Source: Nitrosomonas sp. (GTDB taxonomy: Bacteria; Pseudomonadota; Gammaproteobacteria; Burkholderiales; Nitrosomonadaceae). Taken from it: 10,361 nt of DNA. The translations under genes and the position numbers were made by a program. This document shows, in pieces, positions 1 to 6,435 of this stretch (position 1 is the first letter of the stretch; each line of letters opens with the position of its first letter). Location: contig SXJH01000221.1 of the NCBI GenBank assembly GCA_005779435.1, forward strand, positions 1 through 10,361. Reading direction: 5' to 3'. The notes under the pieces are model-generated. The model was given only the letters and a program-made list of their open reading frames with translations, was not told the origin of the DNA and searched no databases.

Positions 1-1
1 C

Positions 2-1642
2 GACAATGACAATCGCACCGGCAAATGGGGCGGACGCGTAGAAACGCGCGTTCCGCCGGAACCGAACGGTTATTAGCATATCGGCCATGCCAAAAGTATT
101 TGTCTGAATTTCGGTATCGCGCACGATTACGGCGGCGTATGTCACTTGCGCTTCGACGATACCAATCCGGAAAAGGAAGCGCAGGAATATGTCGATTCGA
201 TTTGCGATAGCGTTTCCTGGCTGGGTTTCGATTGGGGCGAACACCGGTATTATTCATCGGATTATTTTGATCAATTATACGAATTTGCCGAATTTCTGAT
301 CGCACAGGGAAAAGCCTATGTCGAGGGCTTGTCGGCGGATGAAATTCGTGAATTTCGCGGCACGCTGACCAATCCTGGCAGGGATAGCCCTTATCGCGAT
401 CGCCCGATTGCGGAAAACCTGGATTTGTTCCGGCGCATGAAAGCCGGAGAATTTCCGGATGGAAAATATGTATTGCGCGCCAAGATCGACATGACTTCGC
501 CCAATATCAACATGCGCGATCCGGTGATTTACCGCATTCGCCATGTGCATCATCAACGTACCGGCGACCGCTGGTGCATTTATCCGATGTACGACTACAC
601 GCATTGCATTTCCGATGCGCTGGAAAAAATAACGCACTCTTTGTGCACCTTGGAATTTGAAGATCATCGGCCATTGTACGATTGGGTGTTGGATCAACTC
701 GACGGCAAAGTACCGTGCCATCCGCAGCAAATCGAATTTGCCCGCCTCAATCTGACGTATACCGTGATGAGCAAGCGCAAACTGATCGAATTGGTGGAAA
801 GCAAGCTCGTCGACGGCTGGGACGACCCCCGCCTGAGTACATTGGCGGGGGTGCGCCGGCGCGGATTTACGCCGCGTTCAATCCGCTTGTTTGCCGAGCG
901 CATCGGCATCAGCAAGGCGGATTCGTGGATCGACATGAGCATACTGGAAGATTGTCTGCGCGAGGATTTGAACGCAACCGCACCGCGCCGCATTGCCATC
1001 TTAAAGCCGCTAAAACTGATCATCGATAATTACCCGGAAGATCGGCAAGAAGATTGTTTTGCGCCGAATCATCCGCAAAACCCGGAATGGGGCAAACGCA
1101 CCGTTCCTTTCTCGAAAGTGCTTTATATCGAACGCGACGATTTCATGGAAACACCCGCCAAAGGCTATTTCCGTCTGTCTCCGGGCGCCGAGGTGCGGTT
1201 GCGCTATGCCTTTATCGTCAAATGCGCGCAGGTCGTCAAAAACGCGCAAGGAGAAATTGAGGCAGTTCATTGCACTTACGACCCGGAAACCAAAAGCGGA
1301 ACGCCCGGTGCCGAAAGCCGCAAAGTCAAAGGCAACATTCATTGGTTATCGGCAAATCACGCGCAAACAGCGGAAATACGTCTGTACGACCGGTTATTTT
1401 CCGATCCCTATCCGGACAGCGGCGGCAAGGATTACAAAACGGCGCTGAATCCCGATTCGAAAGAAGTGATCACTGCGTACGTGGAACAAGCGTTATGCGA
1501 TGCGCAACCGGAACAAAGCTTTCAATTTGAGCGCAACGGTTACTTCGTTGCCGATCGCTTGGATATGAAACCCGGCAGTCCGGTATTCAACCGCGCCGTG
1601 ACATTGCGCGATTCGTGGGAGAAGAGCGCGGGAAACGCGTAA
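2..1642 (+). CDS. glnS: Glutaminyl-tRNA synthetase (5' end outside window; in-frame amber codon)
   Basis: Class I aminoacyl-tRNA synthetase that charges tRNA-Gln with glutamine in the cytoplasm. Reading the frame from base 2 gives a GlnRS N-terminal region ending in PPEPNGY, then a TAG at 74-76, then HIGHAKSICLNFG, LRFDDTNPEKEAQEYVDSI and an intact catalytic domain. Also visible are the CIYPMYDYTHCISDALE segment, the second class I signature as VMSKRKL (near 766-783) and the C-terminal beta-barrel anticodon-binding domains, ending FNRAVTLRDSWEK. About 546 codons are in the window. The E. coli enzyme (recalled) is about 554 residues, so only roughly 20-25 N-terminal residues are missing. An ORF can formally open at TTG 146, but that Leu is the conserved LRFDD residue. 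A product starting there would lack HIGH and part of the Rossmann fold, so I do not accept it as the true start. Apart from the amber and a nearby F-to-V change the frame shows no decay, so it may be a recent mutation, a sequence error or a readthrough case. The family call is near certain; functionality is open. Confidence 0.93.
74..76 (+). other. In-frame TAG in glnS, one codon before HIGH
   Basis: The frame reads Pro-Asn-Gly-Tyr, TAG, His-Ile-Gly-His. In GlnRS this codon is normally Leu (PNGYLHIGH). TTG to TAG is a single-base change. No ATG, GTG or TTG lies between the stop and HIGH, so no restart could restore the ATP-binding motif. The codon is directly visible; its cause is not. Confidence 0.9.
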
Positions 1643-1677
1643 CCGCCCGAGCGACTTCACTGCCGCAACCGCCAAGA

Positions 1678-2418
1678 TTACAAATGGATGCTGCGCCCAC
1701 CGTCTACCGCAATGATTTGTCCGGTGATATAAGGCGCATCGGCGATTAAAAACTGCACCGTCCTGGCGATATCATCCGGTTCGCCGCAGCGCTTAAGCAA
1801 AGTGGTGGCGACAATTTGCCGACGCGCCGTTTCATCGGACCACGCCTCATCTTCCGGCCATAAAATCGCTCCCGGCGAAACGCCGTTGACCCGCACCTCC
1901 GGTGCCATTTCCACGGCTAACGATTTGGTTAACGAAAGCAATCCGCCTTTGGCTGCGTTGTAGATGATGTGGTTTTTCAACGGGCGTTCGGTGTGGATAT
2001 CGACGATATTGACGATGCAACCGAATTGCTTTTTCAGATACGGCGCGGCCGCTTGAGACAAAAAAAGCGGTGCGCGCAGATTGCTGCCGATCAGATCTTC
2101 CCAGTCTTCCAAGCCGCATTGTTGCAACGGTGTCGGAAAGAAGCTGGAAGCGTTGTTGATCAGCACGTCCAATTGACCGAAGCGATCAGCGGTTTTCACG
2201 ATCATATCGGGCAGCAATCCGGTGTCGAGCAAGTCCCCTTGCACCAAAGCCACTGAATTGGCGCGTTCTCGATTCAATTCATCCTGCAATATCTTGGCTT
2301 CATTAAGTGAAGTACGATAGTGCACAATCAATCGCGCGCCCTGAGCATGCAATCTGCGGCAAATCGCAGCACCTACCCGTTTTGCACCGCCCGTCACCAG
2401 AATTACTTTTTCTTGCAC
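1678..2418 (-). CDS. Pteridine reductase, PTR1/FolM-like short-chain dehydrogenase
   Basis: NADPH-dependent cytosolic SDR of 246 residues, predicted to reduce dihydropterins or biopterin-type pterins (folate/tetrahydromonapterin side of metabolism). The N-terminal nucleotide site has the PTR1 form TGGAKRVG (residues 9-16) instead of the usual SDR TGxxxGIG, with VHYRTS at 32-37 as a likely NADPH phosphate contact. NNASSFFPTPL begins at residue 88. The catalytic set is Asp140, Tyr153 and Lys157 (YNAAK); DIHTERPL is typical of pteridine reductases. The C-terminus YITGQIIAVDGGRSIHL is complete. The start is a GTG: AGGAGG at 2428-2423 lies 4 nt upstream, and a stop occurs in frame before any other start. 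The gene converges on glnS across only 35 bases, with no terminator hairpin visible. It is divergent from the methyltransferase gene at 2496. The exact pterin substrate cannot be read from sequence, and it could be a generic SDR, but the TGxxxRxG form argues against that. Confidence 0.85.
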   Translation of the reverse strand: MQEKVILVTGGAKRVGAAICRRLHAQGARLIVHYRTSLNEAKILQDELNRERANSVALVQGDLLDTGLLPDMIVKTADRFGQLDVLINNASSFFPTPLQQCGLEDWEDLIGSNLRAPLFLSQAAAPYLKKQFGCIVNIVDIHTERPLKNHIIYNAAKGGLLSLTKSLAVEMAPEVRVNGVSPGAILWPEDEAWSDETARRQIVATTLLKRCGEPDDIARTVQFLIADAPYITGQIIAVDGGRSIHL

Positions 2419-2495
2419 ATCTCCTCCTGCAAAGTGCTGCTACACTATGACCCGATTCATCGAAAACTTTTGCAATTTACCATAAACAGTTGCGT

Positions 2496-3683
2496 ATGCC
2501 TTTACATGCAGACTTGCCAACCGCCAGCGAAGCCGCGCTGGCGCATAGCCGTGCGGTGCAAACCATGATCCGCGAGCAGATTGCCGCCGCAGGCGGCTGG
2601 ATTTCTTTTGAACGCTATATGGATCTTGCGTTGTATGCGCCGGGCATGGGCTATTACAGCAGCGGCGCGGCTAAATTGGGCAACGCTGGCGATTTTGTCA
2701 CGGCGCCGGAAATTTCTTCGTTGTTCGGGCGTACATTGGCGCAACAAGTGTCGCACATGATGCGGCAAATCAAATCTTGCGATTTGCTCGAATTCGGCGC
2801 CGGGTCCGGCAAGCTGGCGTTGGATTTGTTACTGGAATTGGAGCAAATCGGAACTTTGCCCGGAAAATACTTCATCCTTGAAGTCAGTGGCGAATTACGG
2901 CGGCGGCAACAGGCGTTACTTGCCCAAGCAATACCGCACCTGTTACCCCGAATTGAATGGCTGGAGCAACTACCCGACCAATTAACCGGAATCGTGCTTG
3001 CCAATGAAGTATTGGATGCAATGCCGGTTCATTTGGTGGTGTGGCAAAACGATACGATTTTTGAACGCGGCGTGACTTGGCACGATACCCGATTTGTATG
3101 GCAAGACCGCCCGATACAAGACGAAGCGCTTCATGCCGCCGCAAATCGGTTACTGCCCCTCATCAACCCGGACAATGCCGCTTCTTTTCACTATGTCAGC
3201 GAAATCAATCTTGCTAGCACCGGCTTTATTCGCAGTTTGGCAAAATTACTGCGCCAAGGGGTGATTTTGCTGCTCGATTATGGTTTCGGCGAACGCGAGT
3301 ATTATCATCCGCAGCGCAATCAAGGCACGGTCATGTGCCACTACCGCCATCGCTCGCACGACGATCCATTCTTTTTACCAGGCCTGCAAGACATCACCAG
3401 TCATGTGGATTTCAGCGCCATTGCGCATACGGCGGTAGACAACGAATTGCAATTCCTGGGCTTCACTACGCAAGCACACTTTCTCATCAATTGCGGCATT
3501 ACCGATATCCTTGCTCGCACGCCTGCAACGGACCCGCAGCATTACTTGCCGCTTTCCAATCAATTACAGAAACTGATCAGTCCAGCGGAAATGGGCGAGC
3601 TTTTTAAAGTCATCGCCTTTGGAAAAGATTGCAGCGAGTCCCTCAGCGGGTTTTGTAGCGGCGGTATGAGCCGGTTGCTTTAA
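2496..3683 (+). CDS. SAM-dependent methyltransferase, MidA/NDUFAF7 family
   Basis: A 395-residue protein of the MidA family (Methyltransf_28, COG1565), related to mitochondrial NDUFAF7, which methylates an arginine of a complex I subunit. The bacterial target is unsettled. Family signatures in order: GGWISFERYMDLALYAPGMGYYS (residues 33-55), KLGNAGDFVTAPEISSLFG (60-78), the SAM-binding LLEFGAGSGKLALDLL (97-112), VLANEVLDAMPVH in the middle, LLLDYGFGEREYYHPQRNQGTVMCHYRHR, and the DPFFLPGLQDITSHVDFSAIA block. There is no signal peptide or membrane segment. I chose ATG 2496; TTG 2490 adds only two residues. Neither start has a recognisable Shine-Dalgarno sequence. The 77-base divergent gap to the pteridine reductase must hold promoters for both genes, but I see no clear -35/-10 pair. 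If NDUFAF7-like, it would support respiratory complex I assembly; that is inference from homology. Confidence 0.85.
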   Translation: MPLHADLPTASEAALAHSRAVQTMIREQIAAAGGWISFERYMDLALYAPGMGYYSSGAAKLGNAGDFVTAPEISSLFGRTLAQQVSHMMRQIKSCDLLEFGAGSGKLALDLLLELEQIGTLPGKYFILEVSGELRRRQQALLAQAIPHLLPRIEWLEQLPDQLTGIVLANEVLDAMPVHLVVWQNDTIFERGVTWHDTRFVWQDRPIQDEALHAAANRLLPLINPDNAASFHYVSEINLASTGFIRSLAKLLRQGVILLLDYGFGEREYYHPQRNQGTVMCHYRHRSHDDPFFLPGLQDITSHVDFSAIAHTAVDNELQFLGFTTQAHFLINCGITDILARTPATDPQHYLPLSNQLQKLISPAEMGELFKVIAFGKDCSESLSGFCSGGMSRLL

Positions 3684-3720
3684 CATCGGACAACAGCGCG
3701 GATAGTTTTCAACGGCTTGC

Positions 3721-3729
3721 TGATATAAA
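3721..3729 (+). promoter_or_regulatory. Extended -10 promoter for the 31-codon ORF
   Basis: TGATATAAA matches the extended -10 pattern TGnTATAAT with one mismatch. No good -35 lies 17 bases upstream, which extended -10 promoters tolerate. Transcription would start near 3736, about 32 bases before the ATG at 3768. Predicted from sequence only. Confidence 0.4.
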
Positions 3730-3743
3730 ATGAGCGATCTCAT
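3730..3743. promoter_or_regulatory. Palindrome at the predicted transcription start (operator candidate)
   Basis: ATGAG-CGAT-CTCAT, 5-base arms with a 4-base spacer, starts right after the -10 element and would cover the transcription start. It could be a repressor site or a small 5'-UTR hairpin. The arms are short enough to occur by chance. Confidence 0.25.
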
Positions 3744-3767
3744 ATTAATTAAAAGGAATCCGGTTTG

Positions 3768-3863
3768 ATGACCGATTTGCTAGAAACTATTCTTTACTCT
3801 GTTATCGCATTGATTGCGGGGCTGATCGTCGCACAGGTAATAAAAGAGAAATTTTTGAAATAG
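3768..3863 (+). CDS. Small single-span membrane protein, 31 residues, unknown function
   Basis: ATG to TAG encodes 31 residues: acidic N-terminus MTDLLET, a hydrophobic segment ILYSVIALIAGLIVAQVI (about residues 8-25), then a basic tail KEKFLK. This is the layout of a single transmembrane helix, C-terminus inside by the positive-inside rule. An AAGGA ribosome binding site at 3753-3757 lies 10 bases before the ATG, and an extended -10 promoter lies at 3721-3729. I do not recognise the family. It resembles tiny subunits of membrane complexes such as CydX or KdpF in size and layout only, not in sequence. It sits between the MidA-like methyltransferase (84 bases upstream) and the aminotransferase (253 bases downstream), same strand. 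The start, stop, binding site and composition support a real gene, but an ORF this short could be chance. Confidence 0.55.
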   Translation: MTDLLETILYSVIALIAGLIVAQVIKEKFLK

Positions 3864-3901
3864 GCTGAATCTATTTAAATTACTCGATGATTCGGCTAGC
3901 G

Positions 3902-3932
3902 TTGACGGCACGATTCATCAATTGACCGCACG
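3902..3932 (+). repeat. Direct repeat TTGACSGCACG, 20 bases apart
   Basis: TTGACGGCACG at 3902-3912 and TTGACCGCACG at 3922-3932 differ at one base. Their 20-base period is close to two helical turns, placing both copies on the same DNA face as expected for a dimeric or cooperative regulator. The distance to the aminotransferase ATG is about 185 bases. A regulatory role is inference. Confidence 0.4.
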
Positions 3933-3982
3933 GCATAAATCGACTTGCTTTTATAGGCAATCGGATGATAATTAACCCATTC

Positions 3983-4006
3983 TTGCGATTTTCCAATGCA
4001 TCGCAA
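3983..4006. repeat. Inverted repeat TTGCGAT/ATCGCAA
   Basis: Perfect 7-base arms (3983-3989 and 4000-4006) separated by 10 bases. No U tract follows, so it does not look like an intrinsic terminator. It could be a protein-binding site or a weak hairpin. Confidence 0.35.
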
Positions 4007-4029
4007 AGGATAATTTATTTGGCGCGTTC

Positions 4030-4046
4030 GAGTTTATAGTAAACTC
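4030..4046. promoter_or_regulatory. Perfect palindrome enclosing a -10-like hexamer
   Basis: GAGTTTA-TAG-TAAACTC has 7-base perfect arms around 3 bases. The hexamer TATAGT at 4035-4040, five of six to the -10 consensus, sits in its centre. A repressor bound here would occlude such a promoter, which would start transcription about 70 bases before the aminotransferase ATG. No good -35 is spaced upstream. Confidence 0.35.
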
Positions 4047-4116
4047 TCCTCTCACTTGATAAAATCAATGTTTCTCACACAATAAATCAGATTATATTAT
4101 TAACTTAGGATTGTTC

Positions 4117-5334
4117 ATGAATACCGAAGATTTTCGTCCCGAAAAAGAAGCCAAAGTTTTTTATCCGCCGCAACGTGTTTTGATGGGCCCCGGTCCATCC
4201 GATACGCATCCGCGCGTGTTAAATGCAATGGCACGCCCGACCTTGGGTCACTTGGATCCCGTTTTCACCGAAATGATGGAAGAAATTAAAGGTTTGATGC
4301 GCTATGCATTCCAAACCAAGAACCGGATGACCTTCCCGGTTTCCGGACCCGGATCGGTGGGCATGGAAATGTGTTTTGTCAATATGATCGAACCGGGCGA
4401 TAAAGTTATCGTGTGCCGTAACGGTGTGTTTGGCGGTCGTATGATCGAGAACGTGGAACGTCATGGCGGCGTCGCTGTGGTGGTGGACGATAAATGGGGT
4501 GAACCGGTCGATCCGCAAAAAGTTGAAGACGCGTTAAAAAGGAATCCCGATACCAAGATCGTCGCATTCGTTCATGCGGAAACTTCTACCGGTGCGCAGT
4601 CCGATGCCAAAACGCTGTGCGAAATTGCGCGCAAGTACAATTGCTTGACTATTGTCGATACCGTCACTTCGCTGGGCGGCACGCCGATTAAAGTGGACGA
4701 ATGGGGAATCGATGCGATCTACTCCGGCAGCCAGAAATGCTTATCCTGCCCGCCGGGCCTATCGCCGGTCAGTTTTTCCGAGCGCGTGACCGAACTGGTT
4801 AAAAATCGCAAAAGCAAAGTACACAGCTGGTTCATGGACATCAGCCTGTTGCTGAATTATTGGGGTTCGTCAGCACGCACCTATCATCATACCGCGCCGA
4901 CCAATGCGCTTTATGCGCTGCACGAATCGCTGCTGATGTTGGCAGAGGAAGGCCTGGAACATTCATGGGCGCGCCATCGGTATAATTACGAAGCATTAAA
5001 ATCGGGCTTTGCAACATTGGGAATGAATTATGTGGTTAAAGAAGAATGCCGTTTACCGCAACTGAATTCGGTTTTTGTGCCGTCTGGCGTGGATGAGAAA
5101 GAAGTTCGCCGCCGTCTGCTGGACGATTACAATCTCGAGATCGGCGCCGGCTTAGGCGATTTTGCTGGAAAGGTATGGCGCTTCGGATTGATGGGTACTT
5201 CATGCCGAGTGGAAAATGTAATTTTTTGCTTGAATGCGCTGGAAACCGTTTTGTCCGACATGGGTATGAAAGTTGAACGCGGTGCCGCCGCTGCCGCCGC
5301 ACATAAAAGCTATGCGACCAATCCTATGTTTTAA
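4117..5334 (+). CDS. Alanine/serine-glyoxylate aminotransferase, class V PLP enzyme
   Basis: Cytosolic PLP-dependent transaminase of 405 residues that closely resembles the AGT family, amino donor (alanine or serine) plus glyoxylate giving glycine. Visible are MGPGPSDTHPRVLNAM (residues 23-38), FPVSGPGSVGMEM (73-85), FVHAETSTGA (151-160), Asp181 in DTVTSLGG contacting the PLP ring nitrogen, Lys207 in SGSQKCL forming the Schiff base, then PPGLSPVSFS, NYWGSSARTYHHTAPTNALYALHESL and a C-terminal GxGLGDFAGKVWRFGLMG block. After residue 385 comes an Ala-rich tail (ERGAAAAAAHKSYATNPMF) that is probably unstructured. ATG 4117 is preferred because TTAGGA lies 6 bases upstream; a TTG two codons earlier is possible. 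The gene stands alone between a regulatory-looking leader and a strong terminator. In an organism using RuBisCO it would fit glyoxylate recycling from phosphoglycolate, but RuBisCO is not in this window. Donor preference cannot be told from the sequence. Confidence 0.87.
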   Translation: MNTEDFRPEKEAKVFYPPQRVLMGPGPSDTHPRVLNAMARPTLGHLDPVFTEMMEEIKGLMRYAFQTKNRMTFPVSGPGSVGMEMCFVNMIEPGDKVIVCRNGVFGGRMIENVERHGGVAVVVDDKWGEPVDPQKVEDALKRNPDTKIVAFVHAETSTGAQSDAKTLCEIARKYNCLTIVDTVTSLGGTPIKVDEWGIDAIYSGSQKCLSCPPGLSPVSFSERVTELVKNRKSKVHSWFMDISLLLNYWGSSARTYHHTAPTNALYALHESLLMLAEEGLEHSWARHRYNYEALKSGFATLGMNYVVKEECRLPQLNSVFVPSGVDEKEVRRRLLDDYNLEIGAGLGDFAGKVWRFGLMGTSCRVENVIFCLNALETVLSDMGMKVERGAAAAAAHKSYATNPMF

Positions 5335-5371
5335 GGTTCTTCAGGATTAGCAGCAAGCAAATCGCATCCAG

Positions 5372-5416
5372 ACAACCACTTTTTTGTCGAAAGATAAGAA
5401 AGTGGTTGTTTTTCTT
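5372..5416 (+). terminator. Intrinsic terminator of the aminotransferase gene
   Basis: A perfect 11-base stem, ACAACCACTTT (5372-5382) with AAAGTGGTTGT (5399-5409), continues inward through six more pairs (two G-U) to a GAAA loop at 5389-5392. A run of five T's, then CTT, follows immediately. It lies 37 bases after the stop codon and separates the aminotransferase from the glycan genes. Confidence 0.88.
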
Positions 5417-5442
5417 ATCGATCATTAGCGGATAATCCGATC

Positions 5443-6435
5443 ATGGTTTTGGATTTTCCTTTGACAGTCATAACCGCGCCGCTACTATCGTTCGCGTTAT
5501 CTTTTATTTGTATTTTGTGGCTAATCAAAGCCAAATCGAATTGGATATTGGATCACCCGAATTCACGTTCATTGCATGTTAAACCCATTCCGCGCAGCGG
5601 CGGTCTTGGCGTACTGTCAGGCATCATTGTCACATGGCTTGTGTATTGGGTAGCAGTCCCCACGGTCCTATGGGCCGGCATGACCCTGTTAATAATCGTG
5701 TCGTTGGTCGACGATGTTTTGGGCACCTCCGTATGGAGCAGATTATTGGTACAAAGTATCGCGGTAGCAGTTTTTGCAATCGGTTTCTTGTATGCTCACT
5801 ACGAATGGTGGCAAATCCTATGCATCGCTGTCATGATCGTCTGGATGTCCAACCTTTATAATTTCATGGATGGCTCCGATGGATTGGCGGGCGGAATGAC
5901 TGTCATTGGATTCGGTTATTATGGTTTTTTTGCCCTTCTGGCAGGCAACGATCATTTTGCATCGATCAATTTCATCGTTGCTGCGGCCGCGCTGGCGTTT
6001 CTATTGCATAATTTTCATCCCGCCCGTATTTTTTTAGGCGATGTCGGCTCTGTGCCAATGGGATTCTTGGCCGCAACCCTTGGCGTAATGGGTTGGGCCG
6101 ACGGGTTATGGACAGTATGGTTTCCATTCCTGGTATTCTCTCCATTCATTGCGGATGCAACGGTAACACTCATCAAACGCACGCTGCATGGCGAAAAATT
6201 TTGGAAAGCACACCGCGAGCATTATTATCAACGCCTAGTGCAAAGCGGTTGGGGACATCGCAATACGGCATTATTCGGTTACGCATTGATGCTAGGAGCG
6301 GGCGGCAGCGCAGTCTGGGCCGGTCAGCAGGATTTGAATACGCAATTATGGACAGCGATGATCTGGGTCGGCATTTATTCGATGCTCATGATCATTGCCG
6401 ATCGCAACCAAAAAATTTTCTATGATCATGGATAG
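5443..6435 (+). CDS. Undecaprenyl-phosphate sugar-1-phosphate transferase, WecA/WbpL/MraY family
   Basis: Integral inner-membrane enzyme of 330 residues in the glycosyltransferase 4 superfamily. It moves a sugar-1-phosphate from a UDP-sugar to undecaprenyl phosphate, starting a lipid-linked glycan such as O antigen or exopolysaccharide. Motifs: DHPNSRSLHVKPIPRSGGLG (residues 37-56), the Mg-binding VDD (89-91), NLYNFMDGSDGLAGG (137-151), FLGD with Asp200, and the cytoplasmic HREHYYQRL loop (257-265). The rest is a series of hydrophobic helices, about ten or eleven, beginning at residue 8. The HREHYYQRL form and context favour the WecA/WbpL branch over MraY, since no murein genes are nearby. 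The start ATG 5443 lacks a strong binding site. It overlaps the next gene and is presumably co-transcribed with it. The exact sugar is unknown. Confidence 0.88.
   Translation: MVLDFPLTVITAPLLSFALSFICILWLIKAKSNWILDHPNSRSLHVKPIPRSGGLGVLSGIIVTWLVYWVAVPTVLWAGMTLLIIVSLVDDVLGTSVWSRLLVQSIAVAVFAIGFLYAHYEWWQILCIAVMIVWMSNLYNFMDGSDGLAGGMTVIGFGYYGFFALLAGNDHFASINFIVAAAALAFLLHNFHPARIFLGDVGSVPMGFLAATLGVMGWADGLWTVWFPFLVFSPFIADATVTLIKRTLHGEKFWKAHREHYYQRLVQSGWGHRNTALFGYALMLGAGGSAVWAGQQDLNTQLWTAMIWVGIYSMLMIIADRNQKIFYDHG

Larger units (their letters stand above)
3864..4116. other. 253-base intergenic leader upstream of the aminotransferase
   Basis: No ORF longer than about a dozen codons. The stretch is AT-rich toward the aminotransferase. 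It contains a weak hairpin just after the small ORF (3864-3871 with 3889-3896, one G-U pair, no U tract), a direct repeat at 3902-3932, an inverted repeat at 3983-4006 and a short perfect palindrome at 4030-4046. No known riboswitch class is recognisable. The aminotransferase binding site TTAGGA is at 4105-4110. Confidence 0.5.

Noticed and set aside
74..76. TAG decoded as pyrrolysine
   Set aside because: The position is a structural Leu next to HIGH, and nothing in the window suggests Pyl machinery; readthrough, mutation or error is simpler.
25..210. 61-residue + strand ORF at the left edge
   Set aside because: It overlaps the glnS reading frame, which has clear GlnRS motifs; its Arg-rich product looks like a frame shadow.
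275..730. 151-residue minus-strand ORF inside glnS
   Set aside because: Fully antisense to conserved GlnRS coding sequence, with no recognisable domain and no binding site; a shadow.
146..1642. glnS starting at TTG 146
   Set aside because: That codon is the Leu of LRFDDTN. Conserved GlnRS residues continue upstream in the same frame, and the shortened product would lack HIGH.
1643..1677. Bidirectional terminator between convergent glnS and the pteridine reductase
   Set aside because: The 35 bases contain no usable inverted repeat or T run on either strand.
3864..3896. Hairpin after the small ORF as an intrinsic terminator
   Set aside because: Eight-pair stem with a G-U pair and a 17-base loop, and no U tract follows.
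6395..6427. Dehydratase start at TTG 6395
   Set aside because: It would extend the overlap with the transferase gene by over 30 bases; the ATGs at 6422 and 6428 fit the family N-terminus better.
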